From positions 1 to 37,190 of the IMG/VR virus record IMGVR_UViG_3300045922_001069: a stretch of DNA of 37,190 nt; one strand, given 5' to 3'. Below are positions 15,484 through 24,692 of this stretch, in pieces. This DNA is from a virus. Under the pieces are notes generated by a model. That model was not told the DNA's origin, made no database searches, and saw only the letters and a program-made list of their open reading frames with translations. The stretch's first letter is position 1. Each line of letters opens with the position of its first letter. The translations under genes and the position numbers were made by a program.

Positions 15484-15896
15484 TGCCACCGCGGCGTGTG
15501 CGCGAGGTTATCGAGCTCTCGGGGCCGCTGTTCGACCCGCAGGCGGTGCGGCGGTTCGAGGACGCGGTGGCGGCGGGGATCGAGGAGATGGCCCAGCTGG
15601 GGGAGGAGATCCTCGTCGGGTATATCGCGCAGGCCGGGTTTATCGATACCGGCGCGTTCGTGTCGAGCGTGGGCTACGAGATGCATCGCGAGCGCGGCGT
15701 GGGCTATGCGGTTGTGCGGCCGACGGCGGTGTGGCCGGAGCCGGGACGGCCGACCCGGACGTGGCTGGAGCGCGGGACGCGGCGTGGCGTGCGGCTGCGG
15801 CGAGGCCGCCGGGTGTTCCAGAGCACGAAGACGCGGCTGCGGCAGGTGTCGCTGGCACGCGTGTTCGAGGACCGGATCACGAGGGCGTTGAACTGA
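15483..15896 (+). CDS. Head-tail joining / gp10-like protein
   Basis: 137 residues starting at the TGATG overlap. The pattern (helix, then GFIDTGAFVSSVGYEMH, VGYAVVRPTAVW, WLERGTRR, then helix) matches HK97 gp10-like minor proteins, which close the head or terminate the tail. The adjacent gene order (connector, gp10-like, tail terminator, tube) is standard. Confidence 0.7.
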   Translation: MPPRRVREVIELSGPLFDPQAVRRFEDAVAAGIEEMAQLGEEILVGYIAQAGFIDTGAFVSSVGYEMHRERGVGYAVVRPTAVWPEPGRPTRTWLERGTRRGVRLRRGRRVFQSTKTRLRQVSLARVFEDRITRALN

Positions 15897-16366
15897 TGGC
15901 GATGGACATGCACGCCGCGATCGACCGGATCCAGGCGATCCTGGAGGCGAACACGACGCCTTCGTTTAACGCCGTCTACCCCATGGAGCCGATGGGGCTG
16001 CCGATCGACCCGCCGGTAGCGGCGTTCTGGTACATCGGGGACGGCGACCCGCCGGAGGGGTACCGCACGCTCGGCAACCGGATGCGGGAGGAGCGATTCC
16101 GGGTCCAGGTGTACTGGCCGGTGCGGGTGGAGCGGACCTCGTTTACGGCGTTCGCGTACGAGATCGCCGACTGCAAACAGGCGCTGTGCGCGGCGTTCGC
16201 GGGGGACGCGTTCCTCGATGGCGGCGGGGCCACGCGGATCGTGGACGCGGTGGAGATCGGGCCGGTTGAGGTCGGCTACAGCACGGAGCAGGGCGAGATC
16301 CGGTATCGGGTGATGCGGTTCGACCTGGCGTTGCGCGACCTGAACGCGGAGGAGGAGACGGGATGA
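15896..16366 (+). CDS. Tail terminator-like protein
   Basis: 156 residues at a TGATG overlap. MHAAIDRIQAILEAN, then a beta-rich body with ERFRVQVYWPVRVERTSFTAFAYEIAD and a late VMRFDLALRDL. Size, fold pattern and position before the tube gene fit tail terminators that cap the tail tube. No single diagnostic motif is visible. Confidence 0.6.
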   Translation: MAMDMHAAIDRIQAILEANTTPSFNAVYPMEPMGLPIDPPVAAFWYIGDGDPPEGYRTLGNRMREERFRVQVYWPVRVERTSFTAFAYEIADCKQALCAAFAGDAFLDGGGATRIVDAVEIGPVEVGYSTEQGEIRYRVMRFDLALRDLNAEEETG

Positions 16367-16378
16367 TGGGGGTGGGTG

Positions 16379-17122
16379 ATGGCCAAAACTAGTGGGCTGC
16401 TGAGCCTCCTGTTCGTGGACGGATACGACATCTCGGGGGACGTGAGCGCGCTGACGCGCATCGGTGCATCGTCGGCGTTGCTGGACGTGACGGCGATCAA
16501 CCGGGCGGCGCACGAGCGGATCTACGGGCGGCACGATGGGGAGATCGCGGCGACCGTGTGGTTCGACGACGCGAGTGCCGCGGTGCACGAGGTGCTACGA
16601 GCCAAAGGCGCCGGCGGGAGCCGGGTCGTGACCTACTGCATGGGGTCGGCCATCGGCGCGGCGGCGGCGGCGCTGGTCGGGAAACAGATCACGTACGACT
16701 GGACGCTCGGGGCGGATGGGTCGCTGGCGGGGGCGGTGCAGTTTCAGAGCGCCGAGGGGTACGGGCTGGAGTACTGCGAGCAGCTGACGGCGGGGAAACG
16801 CACGGACGCCAGCGCGACGAATGGCGCGAGCCTGGACGGCGGGGCCGCCACATCTCGCGGGCTGGCGGCGTATCTGCAGGTGTTCTCGCTGGGGTCCGGG
16901 TCGCCAACCGTCAAGCTGCAGGAGTCGAGCGATAACGGGTCGTCTGACCCGTGGGCGGACGTGACGGGCGGGTCGTTCGGCGTGGTGAGCGCGCCATCGG
17001 CGGCGCGCATCGTGACGAGCCTGTCGCAGACGGTGGAGCGGTACCTGCGGGTGGTGACGACGGGGACGTTTTCGAACCTGGTGTTCGCGGTCTGCGTGAC
17101 GCGGGAACCGGTGGGGGCGTGA
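16379..17122 (+). CDS. Major tail tube protein, long form
   Basis: The 247-residue product starts with VDGYDISGDVSALTRIGASSALLDVTAINRAAHERIYGRHDGEIAATVWFDD, the usual tube-protein opening, and has a second half (about 135-245) rich in Ser/Gly that looks like an added beta domain (LAAYLQVFSLGSGSPTVKLQESSDNG). ATG 16379 is chosen over a GTG three bases earlier. It polymerises around the tape measure. A second, shorter tube-like gene lies at 17550. Confidence 0.75.
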   Translation: MAKTSGLLSLLFVDGYDISGDVSALTRIGASSALLDVTAINRAAHERIYGRHDGEIAATVWFDDASAAVHEVLRAKGAGGSRVVTYCMGSAIGAAAAALVGKQITYDWTLGADGSLAGAVQFQSAEGYGLEYCEQLTAGKRTDASATNGASLDGGAATSRGLAAYLQVFSLGSGSPTVKLQESSDNGSSDPWADVTGGSFGVVSAPSAARIVTSLSQTVERYLRVVTTGTFSNLVFAVCVTREPVGA

Positions 17123-17125
17123 GAG

Positions 17126-17533
17126 GTGCCGCAGACGTTCTCGATCGAGCAGCCCCTGGAGAGCCATTTTCGGGCGGCGACGTGCGAGGAGGTGGACTGC
17201 CCGCACTATCTGATGGGCTGGGTGACGGTGCTGGACCCGGGCGACCCGTCGCACTGGCCGCTCATCCGGGCGGCGCGGGAGAGCGGGAGGAGGTATGAGG
17301 AGATGAGATCGGAGGAGGCTGGCGAACGGACGGGACGCGATCTCGCGGCGGGAATGCTGGCGTTTGTGTTCCCGGCGGGCCAGCGGTGTTTTCGGCCTCA
17401 CTACCTGCCGATAGGTCGCGAGCCGCTGTATGTCCACACGCGCGGCGATCGGCGGAGGGTGCATTACCGGGGGGAGCACTTCAACGAGGATTTCAACGAG
17501 GAGGCGTACCGCATCGGGCGGTTGCTGAGGTGA
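17126..17533 (+). CDS. Hypothetical tail-region protein
   Basis: 135 residues from GTG 17126. It has a CEEVDCPHYLMGW motif, then a VFPAGQRCFRPHYLPIGREPLYV segment and an RRVHYRGEHFNEDFNEEAYRI end. I have seen similar small proteins next to tail tube genes but cannot assign a function. It separates the two tube-like genes. Confidence 0.6.
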   Translation: MPQTFSIEQPLESHFRAATCEEVDCPHYLMGWVTVLDPGDPSHWPLIRAARESGRRYEEMRSEEAGERTGRDLAAGMLAFVFPAGQRCFRPHYLPIGREPLYVHTRGDRRRVHYRGEHFNEDFNEEAYRIGRLLR

Positions 17534-17549
17534 GAAGGGAGGTCTAGAG

Positions 17550-17963
17550 ATGGCCAAGGAATCCGGAATCGGGCTGACGGTGACGGTGGACGACTCGGGG
17601 GGGACGGGCCAGGCGATCACGAACGACATTACCAACGTCTCGTGGCAGATGCCGAGCGCGGTGCAGGATGTGACGGGCCTGGACAAGGCCGGGCATGAGC
17701 GGTTGCTGTTGCTGGCGGATTTCAGCATCACGATGAACGGGGTGTTCAACGACGCGGCGAACAAATCCCACGCGGTGCTGAAAAACTACAGGACGCTGGC
17801 CGCGAACCAGGTGGGGCGGACGGTGGCGATCGCACACAGCGGCCAGTCCCTCTCGGTCGAGGTGCTGATCGCGAACTACGACTGGAATCGCGGCGCGGAC
17901 GGTTCGGCGGTGTGGCAGAGCGGGGGGTCTCTCGCGGACGGGAATGTGCCGCTGTGGTCGTAG
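17550..17963 (+). CDS. Tail tube-like protein, short form
   Basis: The 137-residue protein has the tube pattern (SGIGLTVTVDDSGGTGQAITNDITNVSW, VTGLDKAGHERLLLLADFSITMNGVFND) and a C-terminal NYDWNRGADGSAVWQSGGSLADG that parallels TYDWTLGADGSLAGAVQFQSAEG in the longer tube protein. GGGAGG precedes ATG 17550. Either could be the main tube subunit. Confidence 0.7.
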   Translation: MAKESGIGLTVTVDDSGGTGQAITNDITNVSWQMPSAVQDVTGLDKAGHERLLLLADFSITMNGVFNDAANKSHAVLKNYRTLAANQVGRTVAIAHSGQSLSVEVLIANYDWNRGADGSAVWQSGGSLADGNVPLWS

Positions 17964-17992
17964 GCCGCGGGGCCTGGTAACGGGGAGGGGGC

Positions 17993-18367
17993 ATGATGGC
18001 GAAGGCCAGGGCTGGCGGTTTCAGGTTTGCGGAGCGCGGGACGATGGACCTGCGCTGGGATGAGCCGGGGCACCGGCTGCACGGGCTGGTGCTCACGGTC
18101 CGGCGTCGGGTGCCGGTCGGGTTGATACTGGCGTTTGCGCACGCGGACGTGGCGGAGATGACGCGCATGTTCGTGGCGCAGCTGGTGGCCTGGAACGTGG
18201 TGGATGAGCGCGGCGAGCCGGTGCCGCCGACGCTGGAGGCGTTCGCGAGCCAGGTGGACGTGGAGGACCTGCGCGCGATCGTGATGCAGTGGCAGGAGGC
18301 GCTGACCGAGCCCGGGGCCCCTTTCGGCGAGCCCTCGCGCGCTGGCGGGCAGTCGGCGGCGGGGTAG
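17993..18367 (+). CDS. Tail assembly chaperone, short form (G)
   Basis: 124 residues; ATG 17993, with ATG 17996 as alternative, after GGGAGGGGG. The position between tube and tape measure, and the overlap with a second open frame in the -1 phase, define the G part of a G/GT chaperone pair that keeps the tape measure soluble during tail assembly. The stop is at 18365-18367, 42 bases past the slippery site. Confidence 0.82.
   Translation: MMAKARAGGFRFAERGTMDLRWDEPGHRLHGLVLTVRRRVPVGLILAFAHADVAEMTRMFVAQLVAWNVVDERGEPVPPTLEAFASQVDVEDLRAIVMQWQEALTEPGAPFGEPSRAGGQSAAG
18319..18325 (+). promoter_or_regulatory. -1 ribosomal frameshift site CCCTTTC
   Basis: In the chaperone frame the codons read GCC CCT TTC, so the heptamer C_CCT_TTC follows the X_XXY_YYZ rule. 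Slipping back one base re-pairs both tRNAs (CCC and TTT) and continues in the frame that runs to 18624. The shift phase is the one used by most siphovirus tail chaperones. Confidence 0.75.
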
Positions 18368-18624
18368 ACCGGCAGGGTCGGGTGGTGGAGAAGCCGCCGG
18401 AACTGGTGGAGGCGGAGGTGGTGGAGATGCTGTGTCAGCGGTACCACATAACGCCAGACCGGGCCCGGCGGCTGGACGCGTCGGTGTTACGGCACGTGGC
18501 GATCCTGGAGCTCGCGCGCAGCGAGGCGCCGCCGCTGGAGCGGCGGCCGCTGGAACAGGAGGGGGTGCACGCCGGGCTGGCGGCGCTCTCGATGGCGCTG
18601 GGGGTGGGTGGCGATGGCGTCTGA
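18325..18624 (+). CDS. Tail assembly chaperone, frameshift extension (T)
   Basis: This -1 frame has no good start of its own and is read as the C-terminal 99 residues of a 210-residue GT fusion starting at 17993. It contains RYHITPDRARRLDASVLRHVAILELARSE, a helical part typical of T domains. The stop at 18622-18624 overlaps the start of the tape measure. The low-level fusion binds the tape measure while the short form coats it. Confidence 0.8.
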   Translation, partial: RRALARWRAVGGGVDRQGRVVEKPPELVEAEVVEMLCQRYHITPDRARRLDASVLRHVAILELARSEAPPLERRPLEQEGVHAGLAALSMALGVGGDGV

Positions 18625-21010
18625 TGTTGTCGTCCTCATCAAGTCCCAGGGGGCGGACAAGGTCGGCCAGGACATTCGCCACATCGGGGACACGGCGGAG
18701 CGGTCCTCGGGGCCGATCGGGAGGCTGGCCGGTGCGCTCGGGGATGTGGCGAAGATCGCTGCGGGGTTCGTCATCGGCCAGGGATTGATGCAGCTACCGG
18801 GGCTTGTCGGAGGGATGATCGGGAGCGCCAGCGACCTGGAGGAGTCTCTCTCCAAAGTCGGCGTGGTGTTCGGCGAGAACGCGGGCGCGATCGACGAGTG
18901 GGCACGGCGGGCGGCGCAGAACATGGGCATCAGCCGCGGGGAGGCGCTGGCGGCGGCCGGGGCGTTCGGGAACCTGTTCACGACGCTGGGCCTCGGCGCC
19001 GAGGACACGAAGACGATGTCGATGGACATCGTGCAACTGGCGGCGGACCTGGCCAGTTTCAACAACATCGCCGGCTCGGACGCGCTGGAGAAACTCCGGG
19101 CCGGACTCGTGGGGGAGGCGGAGCCGCTGCGGGCGCTGGGCGTGAACATCAACGCGGCGGCGGTCGAGGCGAAGGCGCTGGAGATGGGGCTGGTCGACGC
19201 GAACGGCGAGGTGAGCGAGGCGGCGAAGGTCCAGGCGCGCTACGCGTTGATCCTGGAGCAGACGACAACCGCGCAGGGCGATTTCGCGCGGACCAGCGAT
19301 GGGCACGCAAACCAGATGCGGATCCTGAAGGCCAGGTTCGCGGACATGCGGGCGGAGATTGGCGAAAGGCTGCTGCCGGGGATCGTGGCGATCGGGGGAG
19401 CGTTCCTGGACGTGCTGCCGTCGGTTGAGCGGTTTGTGCGGGACGGGCTGGAGCGGATCGAGCCGGCGGTTCGGGCGGGGCTGCAGTGGCTGCAGGAGAC
19501 GGGCGTGCCGTGGTTCCGCGACGAGGCGGTTCCGGCGATCGAGGGGTTTGCCGACGCCGTCGCGCCGGTCTTCGAGGAGATCGGGCGGATCGTCCAGGAG
19601 GAGGTAATGCCAGCGCTGGAGGGCATCGCCGGGGCGATTCGTGACAACTGGCCGCAGATCCGGAGCACGGTGGAATCGGCGGTGGAGGCGATCGGCGAGC
19701 AGCTGCGCAAATTCGGCTCGTGGTACGAGAGCGACCTGAAACCGGCGTTTGAGAACATTAAAACCGGCGTGACAGAGGTCGTCGGATTTTTCCGCGACCA
19801 CTGGTCCCAGATCGAGCCGATCGTGCGACCGGTGATCGACCAGGTGGTGCTGATCATCCAGACGGTGGCGACGACCGTACGGGACGTGATCGGGCTGGTG
19901 GTGGACCTCATCCAGGGCGACTGGAGCGGAGCGTGGGAGAACGCGAAGCAGATCGTCGAGACGGCGAAGAACTTTTTCACCGGGACGCTGGATAACTTCA
20001 TCTCGCATTTGCAGGGGCTGGGGTCGCTGATCTGGGATGCTGCTAAAGCGCTGGGCGAGAAGGTGCTGGGGGGGTTGCAGGCCGGGATCGAGGCGCTCCT
20101 CGGGACGGTAAAGGAGTTCGCGAAACAGAAAGCTCTGGAGATCGGGGACGGTTTCGCGGGGCTGATCGGCCGACTGACGGATATCGGGAAACGGCTGATG
20201 GAGGGACTCATCAGCGGGATCGAGTCGATGGTGCAGTGGGTGAAGGACAAGATCGCGGGAATCGCCTCGGGGATCGTGGACGGGTTTAAGAGTGCGTTCG
20301 GGATCGGTTCGCCGTCGCGGCGGATGGCGGAGGAGGTCGGGGAGCCGATCGCGGAGGGGATCATCGCGGGTATCGAGAGCCGGGCCCAGGACATCGCGGA
20401 GACGGCGCGCCAGGTGGTTCAGGACATTTTCGGGGCGACGCAGGAGGAGATCGACGAGTGGGTGCGGCGGGCGAACGCGAGCGTCGGGCTGGTGACGACG
20501 CCGGGCGGACTGCCGACGAGCCAGGGGAGGGAGGGGTTCGGCGGCGTGGTCATCAACGGCCAGGCGGCGCAGGGGCGCTACTGGGTGGGGCCAAACGGTG
20601 TCGTGGAGGAGGTGCCGGAGGGGACGTATGACCCGCAGGGCGCTGGCGGGCGCGGGATGTGGTACTGGGGCGGGGCGTGGCGGATGGAGCGCCCGCCGAC
20701 GGCGCCAGGGGCGGATGGGGCGGTGATCGATCGCGGGGGCGTGGATCGTGTGCTGGAGCTGGAGGAGTGGCGGCGGCGGAACCCGGGGATGAGCGACGAG
20801 GCGTACTGGGCGATGCAGGGCGTGCCGGGGCTGGCCAGGGGGACACGGTATGTGCCGCGGGATGGGCTGGCGTACCTCCACCGGGGGGAGGCGGTCGTCC
20901 CGGCGACCGCGAACAACGGGGGGGAGGCCGTGCCCATCATCGTCAACATCGACGGCCAGCGGCTGTTTGAGATCCTGCTGAGCCGTGCTGGACGGCGGCT
21001 GCTGGTATGA
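18614..21010 (+). CDS. Tape measure protein
   Basis: 798 residues from ATG 18614. Features: an N-terminal TMP core (about 55-260) with IGSASDLEESLSKVGVVFGE and LQLAADLASF-like repeats, a long amphipathic helical middle with FRDHWSQIEPIVRPVIDQV-type helices, and the GLAYLHRGEAVVPA motif near the end typical of tape measures. At the usual 0.15 nm per residue this predicts a tail of about 120 nm. No lysozyme or peptidase motif is obvious in it. Confidence 0.9.
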   Translation: MASDVVVLIKSQGADKVGQDIRHIGDTAERSSGPIGRLAGALGDVAKIAAGFVIGQGLMQLPGLVGGMIGSASDLEESLSKVGVVFGENAGAIDEWARRAAQNMGISRGEALAAAGAFGNLFTTLGLGAEDTKTMSMDIVQLAADLASFNNIAGSDALEKLRAGLVGEAEPLRALGVNINAAAVEAKALEMGLVDANGEVSEAAKVQARYALILEQTTTAQGDFARTSDGHANQMRILKARFADMRAEIGERLLPGIVAIGGAFLDVLPSVERFVRDGLERIEPAVRAGLQWLQETGVPWFRDEAVPAIEGFADAVAPVFEEIGRIVQEEVMPALEGIAGAIRDNWPQIRSTVESAVEAIGEQLRKFGSWYESDLKPAFENIKTGVTEVVGFFRDHWSQIEPIVRPVIDQVVLIIQTVATTVRDVIGLVVDLIQGDWSGAWENAKQIVETAKNFFTGTLDNFISHLQGLGSLIWDAAKALGEKVLGGLQAGIEALLGTVKEFAKQKALEIGDGFAGLIGRLTDIGKRLMEGLISGIESMVQWVKDKIAGIASGIVDGFKSAFGIGSPSRRMAEEVGEPIAEGIIAGIESRAQDIAETARQVVQDIFGATQEEIDEWVRRANASVGLVTTPGGLPTSQGREGFGGVVINGQAAQGRYWVGPNGVVEEVPEGTYDPQGAGGRGMWYWGGAWRMERPPTAPGADGAVIDRGGVDRVLELEEWRRRNPGMSDEAYWAMQGVPGLARGTRYVPRDGLAYLHRGEAVVPATANNGGEAVPIIVNIDGQRLFEILLSRAGRRLLV

Positions 21011-23691
21011 GCAACGTCAGCTGGGCGATCGAGGCCGACCTGGACCGGGATGGGACGTTCGAGACGTCGCTGACGACGTACGTGGAGGCGCCCGGGAGCG
21101 GGATCGCCATCGAGCGGGGGGCTGACCGCAACGGCGAGCCGATGGCCTCGACGATGCGCGTGCACCTGGCGAACCGGGGCGGAGAGTTTAACGCGCGGAA
21201 CCTGTCGAGTCCGTTTAGCGGGAAGCTCCTGCCGGGATTTCCCGTCCGGGTGACGGCGACGCATGCCGGGGTGAGCTACACCGTGTGGACGGGGTATGCG
21301 CGACGGCTCCGGGTCGCAGGGGCCGGGACGGGCGAGGCCAGCATGGCGGAGCTGGAGGCGGAGAGCCTGTTCGCGTTTATGCGCGGGGACACGGAGGCGA
21401 TGGGGGCGCCGCCGGCGGCGCCGATCTACGTGTCGGCGCAGGAGGGGCGGACGGTACGCGCGGCGATGGAGGCGATCGCGACGGCCGCCGGGCTGACGGC
21501 AGCGGAGGTTCTCGACCTCTGGCCATCGGGCCAGTACGAGACGTTGGAGTGGCACTTCGTCAGCGGCCAGAACCCGTTCCAGGCGTGGGTGGAGGCGGCG
21601 GCGAGCGAGATGGGCGGTGCGTTCTACGAGCTCGCGGACGCGCGCGTGAGACTGGAGCCACGCGACGCGCGCGTTGGCAGGAGCCACTATCACCGGCTCG
21701 GGCGGCGCTTCGGGGCCGTGCTGGACCTGCGATTCGAGGAGCGGGGCGGGACGACCGCGTACGACTACAGCGGCGCTGCCCACCACGGGACGTACGTGGG
21801 CAGCCCGACGCTCGGGGCCGCGGATCTCATCCCCGGCGCGGGAGGCTCCAGCGCGGATTTCGAGGCGGACTCGTCGCAGTATGTGACGGTTCCGGATCAC
21901 GCGGATCTCGACGTTGGCGACACGTTCACGGCCGAGTTTCTGTTCCGGCCGGAGTCGTTCAGCGCGGCTCAGTGCCTGGCGGCGAAGGGCAACAACTCGT
22001 TCATCATCCTGATCGATACGGCGGGGAAGATCGTGCTGGCCCAGGAGGGCGTCGGGAACATCGTCGAATCGACGGCGTCGCTGCAGGCGGGGCAAACCCA
22101 CCACGTCGTGGTGACCAAAGCGGGTTCGACGGTGCACCTGTACCTCGACGGCGTGGACGTCACGGGAACGGTGACGAACAGGACGCTGACCGATACGGCG
22201 GTTGCGCTGCACGTGGGGCGGGCGGCCAGTTCGGCGACCTCCTACCTGGACGGTGTCCTGCGTTCGGCGCGGATTTACCGGACTGCGCTGACGGCGGCGC
22301 AGGTCGCGGAGCTGGCAGCCGCGCTGGAAGGGATGACGTGGGGACCGGGGACCTCGATCGTGCCCGTGCGCTGGGAGTGGCTGCAGGACGAGGCGGACGT
22401 GGCGACGCGGATGGAGGTGCGCGCGAACGATTTCCTCGAGGGCCAGGCGACCATCCCGCTGCTGGAGTTCAGCCGCAACATGTTCACGCGGCCGACGGCG
22501 ACGTCGATGGCGCTGGCCGCCGGCGAGGTGTGGGAGCGTGACTTCGATATCGCCGTGGCCTACACATCGCTGGCGACGCCGGTGGCCCACCTGGACTACG
22601 AGGCGAACACGGCCATCGATGGGAGCGGTACGGACAAGACGGCCAGCCTGAACGTGACGGCGACGGAGGTCGGGCCGGGTCGGTTCCGGCTGCGGCTCGT
22701 CAACACGGACGCCGGGACGATCTATGTGACGTTCTTCAAGGTCCGCGGCGTACCGCTCGACCTGTTCGCGGATCGCGCGATCGCGGTGGTGGAAAAGGGT
22801 TTGTCCGGCCATCCGACGGGGCGGGGCGTGGCGTTCGATGTGCCGTTCTGGAACGGCTCGAACCTGGACGTGCTCCGCTACGCGCATTCGGAGCTGCGGG
22901 TCGCCCGCTATCCAGCGGAGCGGATGCGTCTCACGTTCTGGCCGGCGAACGACACGGCCCGGGCGGCTCTGCTCGGGCTGGAGCTCGGCGACCTGGTGTA
23001 CTACGACGACCGGGCGGTGGGGGCCGGCCGCGGCGCATACGTGGCGGACTGGTATTACGTCGAGGGGATCTCGCACTCGATACCGCCAGACCTGGCCGGT
23101 GCGACGTGGCAGTGCGACGTGCGGCTCGTGCCGGTGCACAACTGGCGCGACTGGGGGAGGAGCGCGTTTGACACGTTCGGGCGGGCCGACGCGACGGGGG
23201 ACCTCGGGACGGCGGAGAGTGGCCAGGCGTGGGCGAACGACGGGAACATGGACATCGTCTCGGGGGCGGCCCGGGCGAACAGCGACACGCTCCAGATGCC
23301 CAACGTGGACCTGGGGGCGCTGGCGTATGACCAGGTGGTCGAGGTGAGCCTGTCGGCGATCGGGACCGGGGATGAGGTCGGGGTGGTGTTGCGGTATGTG
23401 GACGCCAACAACCAGTACCGGTGCTACCTGGACAGGGGCTCGAATGAGGTGATCCTGGAGAAAAACGTCTCCGGTGCGGTGACCGAGATCACGAGCCCGG
23501 CCTATACGGTGGGGAGCGCGCACGAGCTCAGGGTGGTGGTCCAGGGGGAGCGGTTTCGGTGCTGGGTGGACCAGGCGCTGCAATTCGACGTGGAGGACAC
23601 GGCGCTGAACACGGGCACGCGCGTCGGACTGTTCGCGCGGAACGCGAGCGGGACGGCGCAGTTCGACGATTTCTACGCGGCGGCGGTGTGA
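21007..23691 (+). CDS. Tail tip protein with LamG-like domains
   Basis: 894 residues directly after the tape measure (ATGA overlap). The first ~230 residues resemble distal-tail/hub beta domains (MRVHLANRGGEFNARNLSSPFSGKLLPG). About 238-445 is a concanavalin/LamG-like jelly roll (FEERGGTTAYDYSGAAHHG, SQYVTVPDHADLDVGDTFTAEFLF, LYLDGVDVTGTV, DGVLRSARIYRTAL). A second related domain lies near the C-terminus (about 720-890; VGVVLRYVDANNQYRCYLDR). These folds bind sugars, so a receptor-binding role at the tail tip is likely. Confidence 0.82.
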   Translation: MSNVSWAIEADLDRDGTFETSLTTYVEAPGSGIAIERGADRNGEPMASTMRVHLANRGGEFNARNLSSPFSGKLLPGFPVRVTATHAGVSYTVWTGYARRLRVAGAGTGEASMAELEAESLFAFMRGDTEAMGAPPAAPIYVSAQEGRTVRAAMEAIATAAGLTAAEVLDLWPSGQYETLEWHFVSGQNPFQAWVEAAASEMGGAFYELADARVRLEPRDARVGRSHYHRLGRRFGAVLDLRFEERGGTTAYDYSGAAHHGTYVGSPTLGAADLIPGAGGSSADFEADSSQYVTVPDHADLDVGDTFTAEFLFRPESFSAAQCLAAKGNNSFIILIDTAGKIVLAQEGVGNIVESTASLQAGQTHHVVVTKAGSTVHLYLDGVDVTGTVTNRTLTDTAVALHVGRAASSATSYLDGVLRSARIYRTALTAAQVAELAAALEGMTWGPGTSIVPVRWEWLQDEADVATRMEVRANDFLEGQATIPLLEFSRNMFTRPTATSMALAAGEVWERDFDIAVAYTSLATPVAHLDYEANTAIDGSGTDKTASLNVTATEVGPGRFRLRLVNTDAGTIYVTFFKVRGVPLDLFADRAIAVVEKGLSGHPTGRGVAFDVPFWNGSNLDVLRYAHSELRVARYPAERMRLTFWPANDTARAALLGLELGDLVYYDDRAVGAGRGAYVADWYYVEGISHSIPPDLAGATWQCDVRLVPVHNWRDWGRSAFDTFGRADATGDLGTAESGQAWANDGNMDIVSGAARANSDTLQMPNVDLGALAYDQVVEVSLSAIGTGDEVGVVLRYVDANNQYRCYLDRGSNEVILEKNVSGAVTEITSPAYTVGSAHELRVVVQGERFRCWVDQALQFDVEDTALNTGTRVGLFARNASGTAQFDDFYAAAV

Positions 23692-23692
23692 G

Positions 23693-24661
23693 ATGAGGGG
23701 GATTACGCGGCAGGTGGCGATCGTGCCGGGGCGGGCGGCGACGCTGGCGAGCATCGTGCAGTTCGACCCGACCAGCAACCGATCGATCCAGCGCATCTAC
23801 GAGGTGAGCGGGCTGAGCGAGCTGGGGCTGCGGTTCCCGTATCACCGGGACGCGACGGCGGTGACGGTGGTGTCGTCGAACACGACGCTGAACTCGTTTC
23901 GCAACGAGTACGACACGCTGGACATCCGTGGCGCGACGCTGACGTGTGGTGTATCGCCGATCTGGATCGCCTGCCGACGGCTGGTGATGGATGCGACGGC
24001 GATCATCAACGCCGACGGGCTGGGCGGCGCGGGCGGTGCGGGCGGCGCCGTTGGCGTCAACGGGTCAGCCGGACAGGCGGCCGACCTGTCGGTCGGCTCG
24101 GCGACGCTCTTCCGGTCTCTGGGCGGGGGCGGGGGCGGGGGGGGTGGCCAGGGTGTCGGTGGTAGACAGGGCGGCGACGGCGGGCGCGGCGGTCCGAACA
24201 ATGCCGGGGGTCTCAGGGGCGCCGGCAATTCAGGCGCCGGTCAGCAGGGGTCTGCCGCGACGGTGCGGGCGCTGTTATTTGACCTCCTGCCGCTGCTGAA
24301 CTTTACACGCGGGGGGGCGGGCGGTGGTGGTGGCGGCGGCGGAGACAGCGGCGGCAGCGCTGGCGGTAACGGAGGTCCCGGCGGCGGCGGTATCCTGATC
24401 ACGTGCGAGGAATTGGCCTGCGATCCCGCGGCTATTATCCGGGCGAGAGGGCTGCAGGGGGCCCCTGGCGGCACAACGAGCTTTGACGGCGGGAACGGCG
24501 GCGGCGGCGCTGGAGGCTGGATCGTCATCCTCACGGTGCGGGCGCTCTCGACGCCGACGCTGCAGGTGACCGGCGGCGCTGCCCAGACGGCCGGGCTGGG
24601 CGGCACGGGGGCCGCGGGGCGGGACGGGATCGCGCATATCGAGCTGGTGAACGCCTCATGA
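23693..24661 (+). CDS. Glycine-rich tail tip / adhesin protein
   Basis: 322 residues. About 105-205 and 210-290 are dominated by GGxGG runs separated by short hydrophobic patches, reminiscent of polyglycine type II sandwiches in adhesins such as phage S16 gp38. The first 100 residues are an ordinary attachment domain. The position after the tail tip gene supports a receptor-binding role. The GC-rich repeats could also hide assembly errors. Confidence 0.7.
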   Translation: MRGITRQVAIVPGRAATLASIVQFDPTSNRSIQRIYEVSGLSELGLRFPYHRDATAVTVVSSNTTLNSFRNEYDTLDIRGATLTCGVSPIWIACRRLVMDATAIINADGLGGAGGAGGAVGVNGSAGQAADLSVGSATLFRSLGGGGGGGGGQGVGGRQGGDGGRGGPNNAGGLRGAGNSGAGQQGSAATVRALLFDLLPLLNFTRGGAGGGGGGGGDSGGSAGGNGGPGGGGILITCEELACDPAAIIRARGLQGAPGGTTSFDGGNGGGGAGGWIVILTVRALSTPTLQVTGGAAQTAGLGGTGAAGRDGIAHIELVNAS

Positions 24662-24692
24662 CCCGAGGTTGGCTATCATGTGAGGTGGGGGG

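Noticed and set aside
20578-23796. 1,072-codon minus-strand open frame
   Set aside because: Shadow of the tape measure and tail tip genes; composition is Arg/His/Val-rich without domains.
24120-24530. Collagen-like protein
   Set aside because: The Gly-rich blocks lack regular GXY triplets with proline; GGxGG polyglycine pattern fits better.
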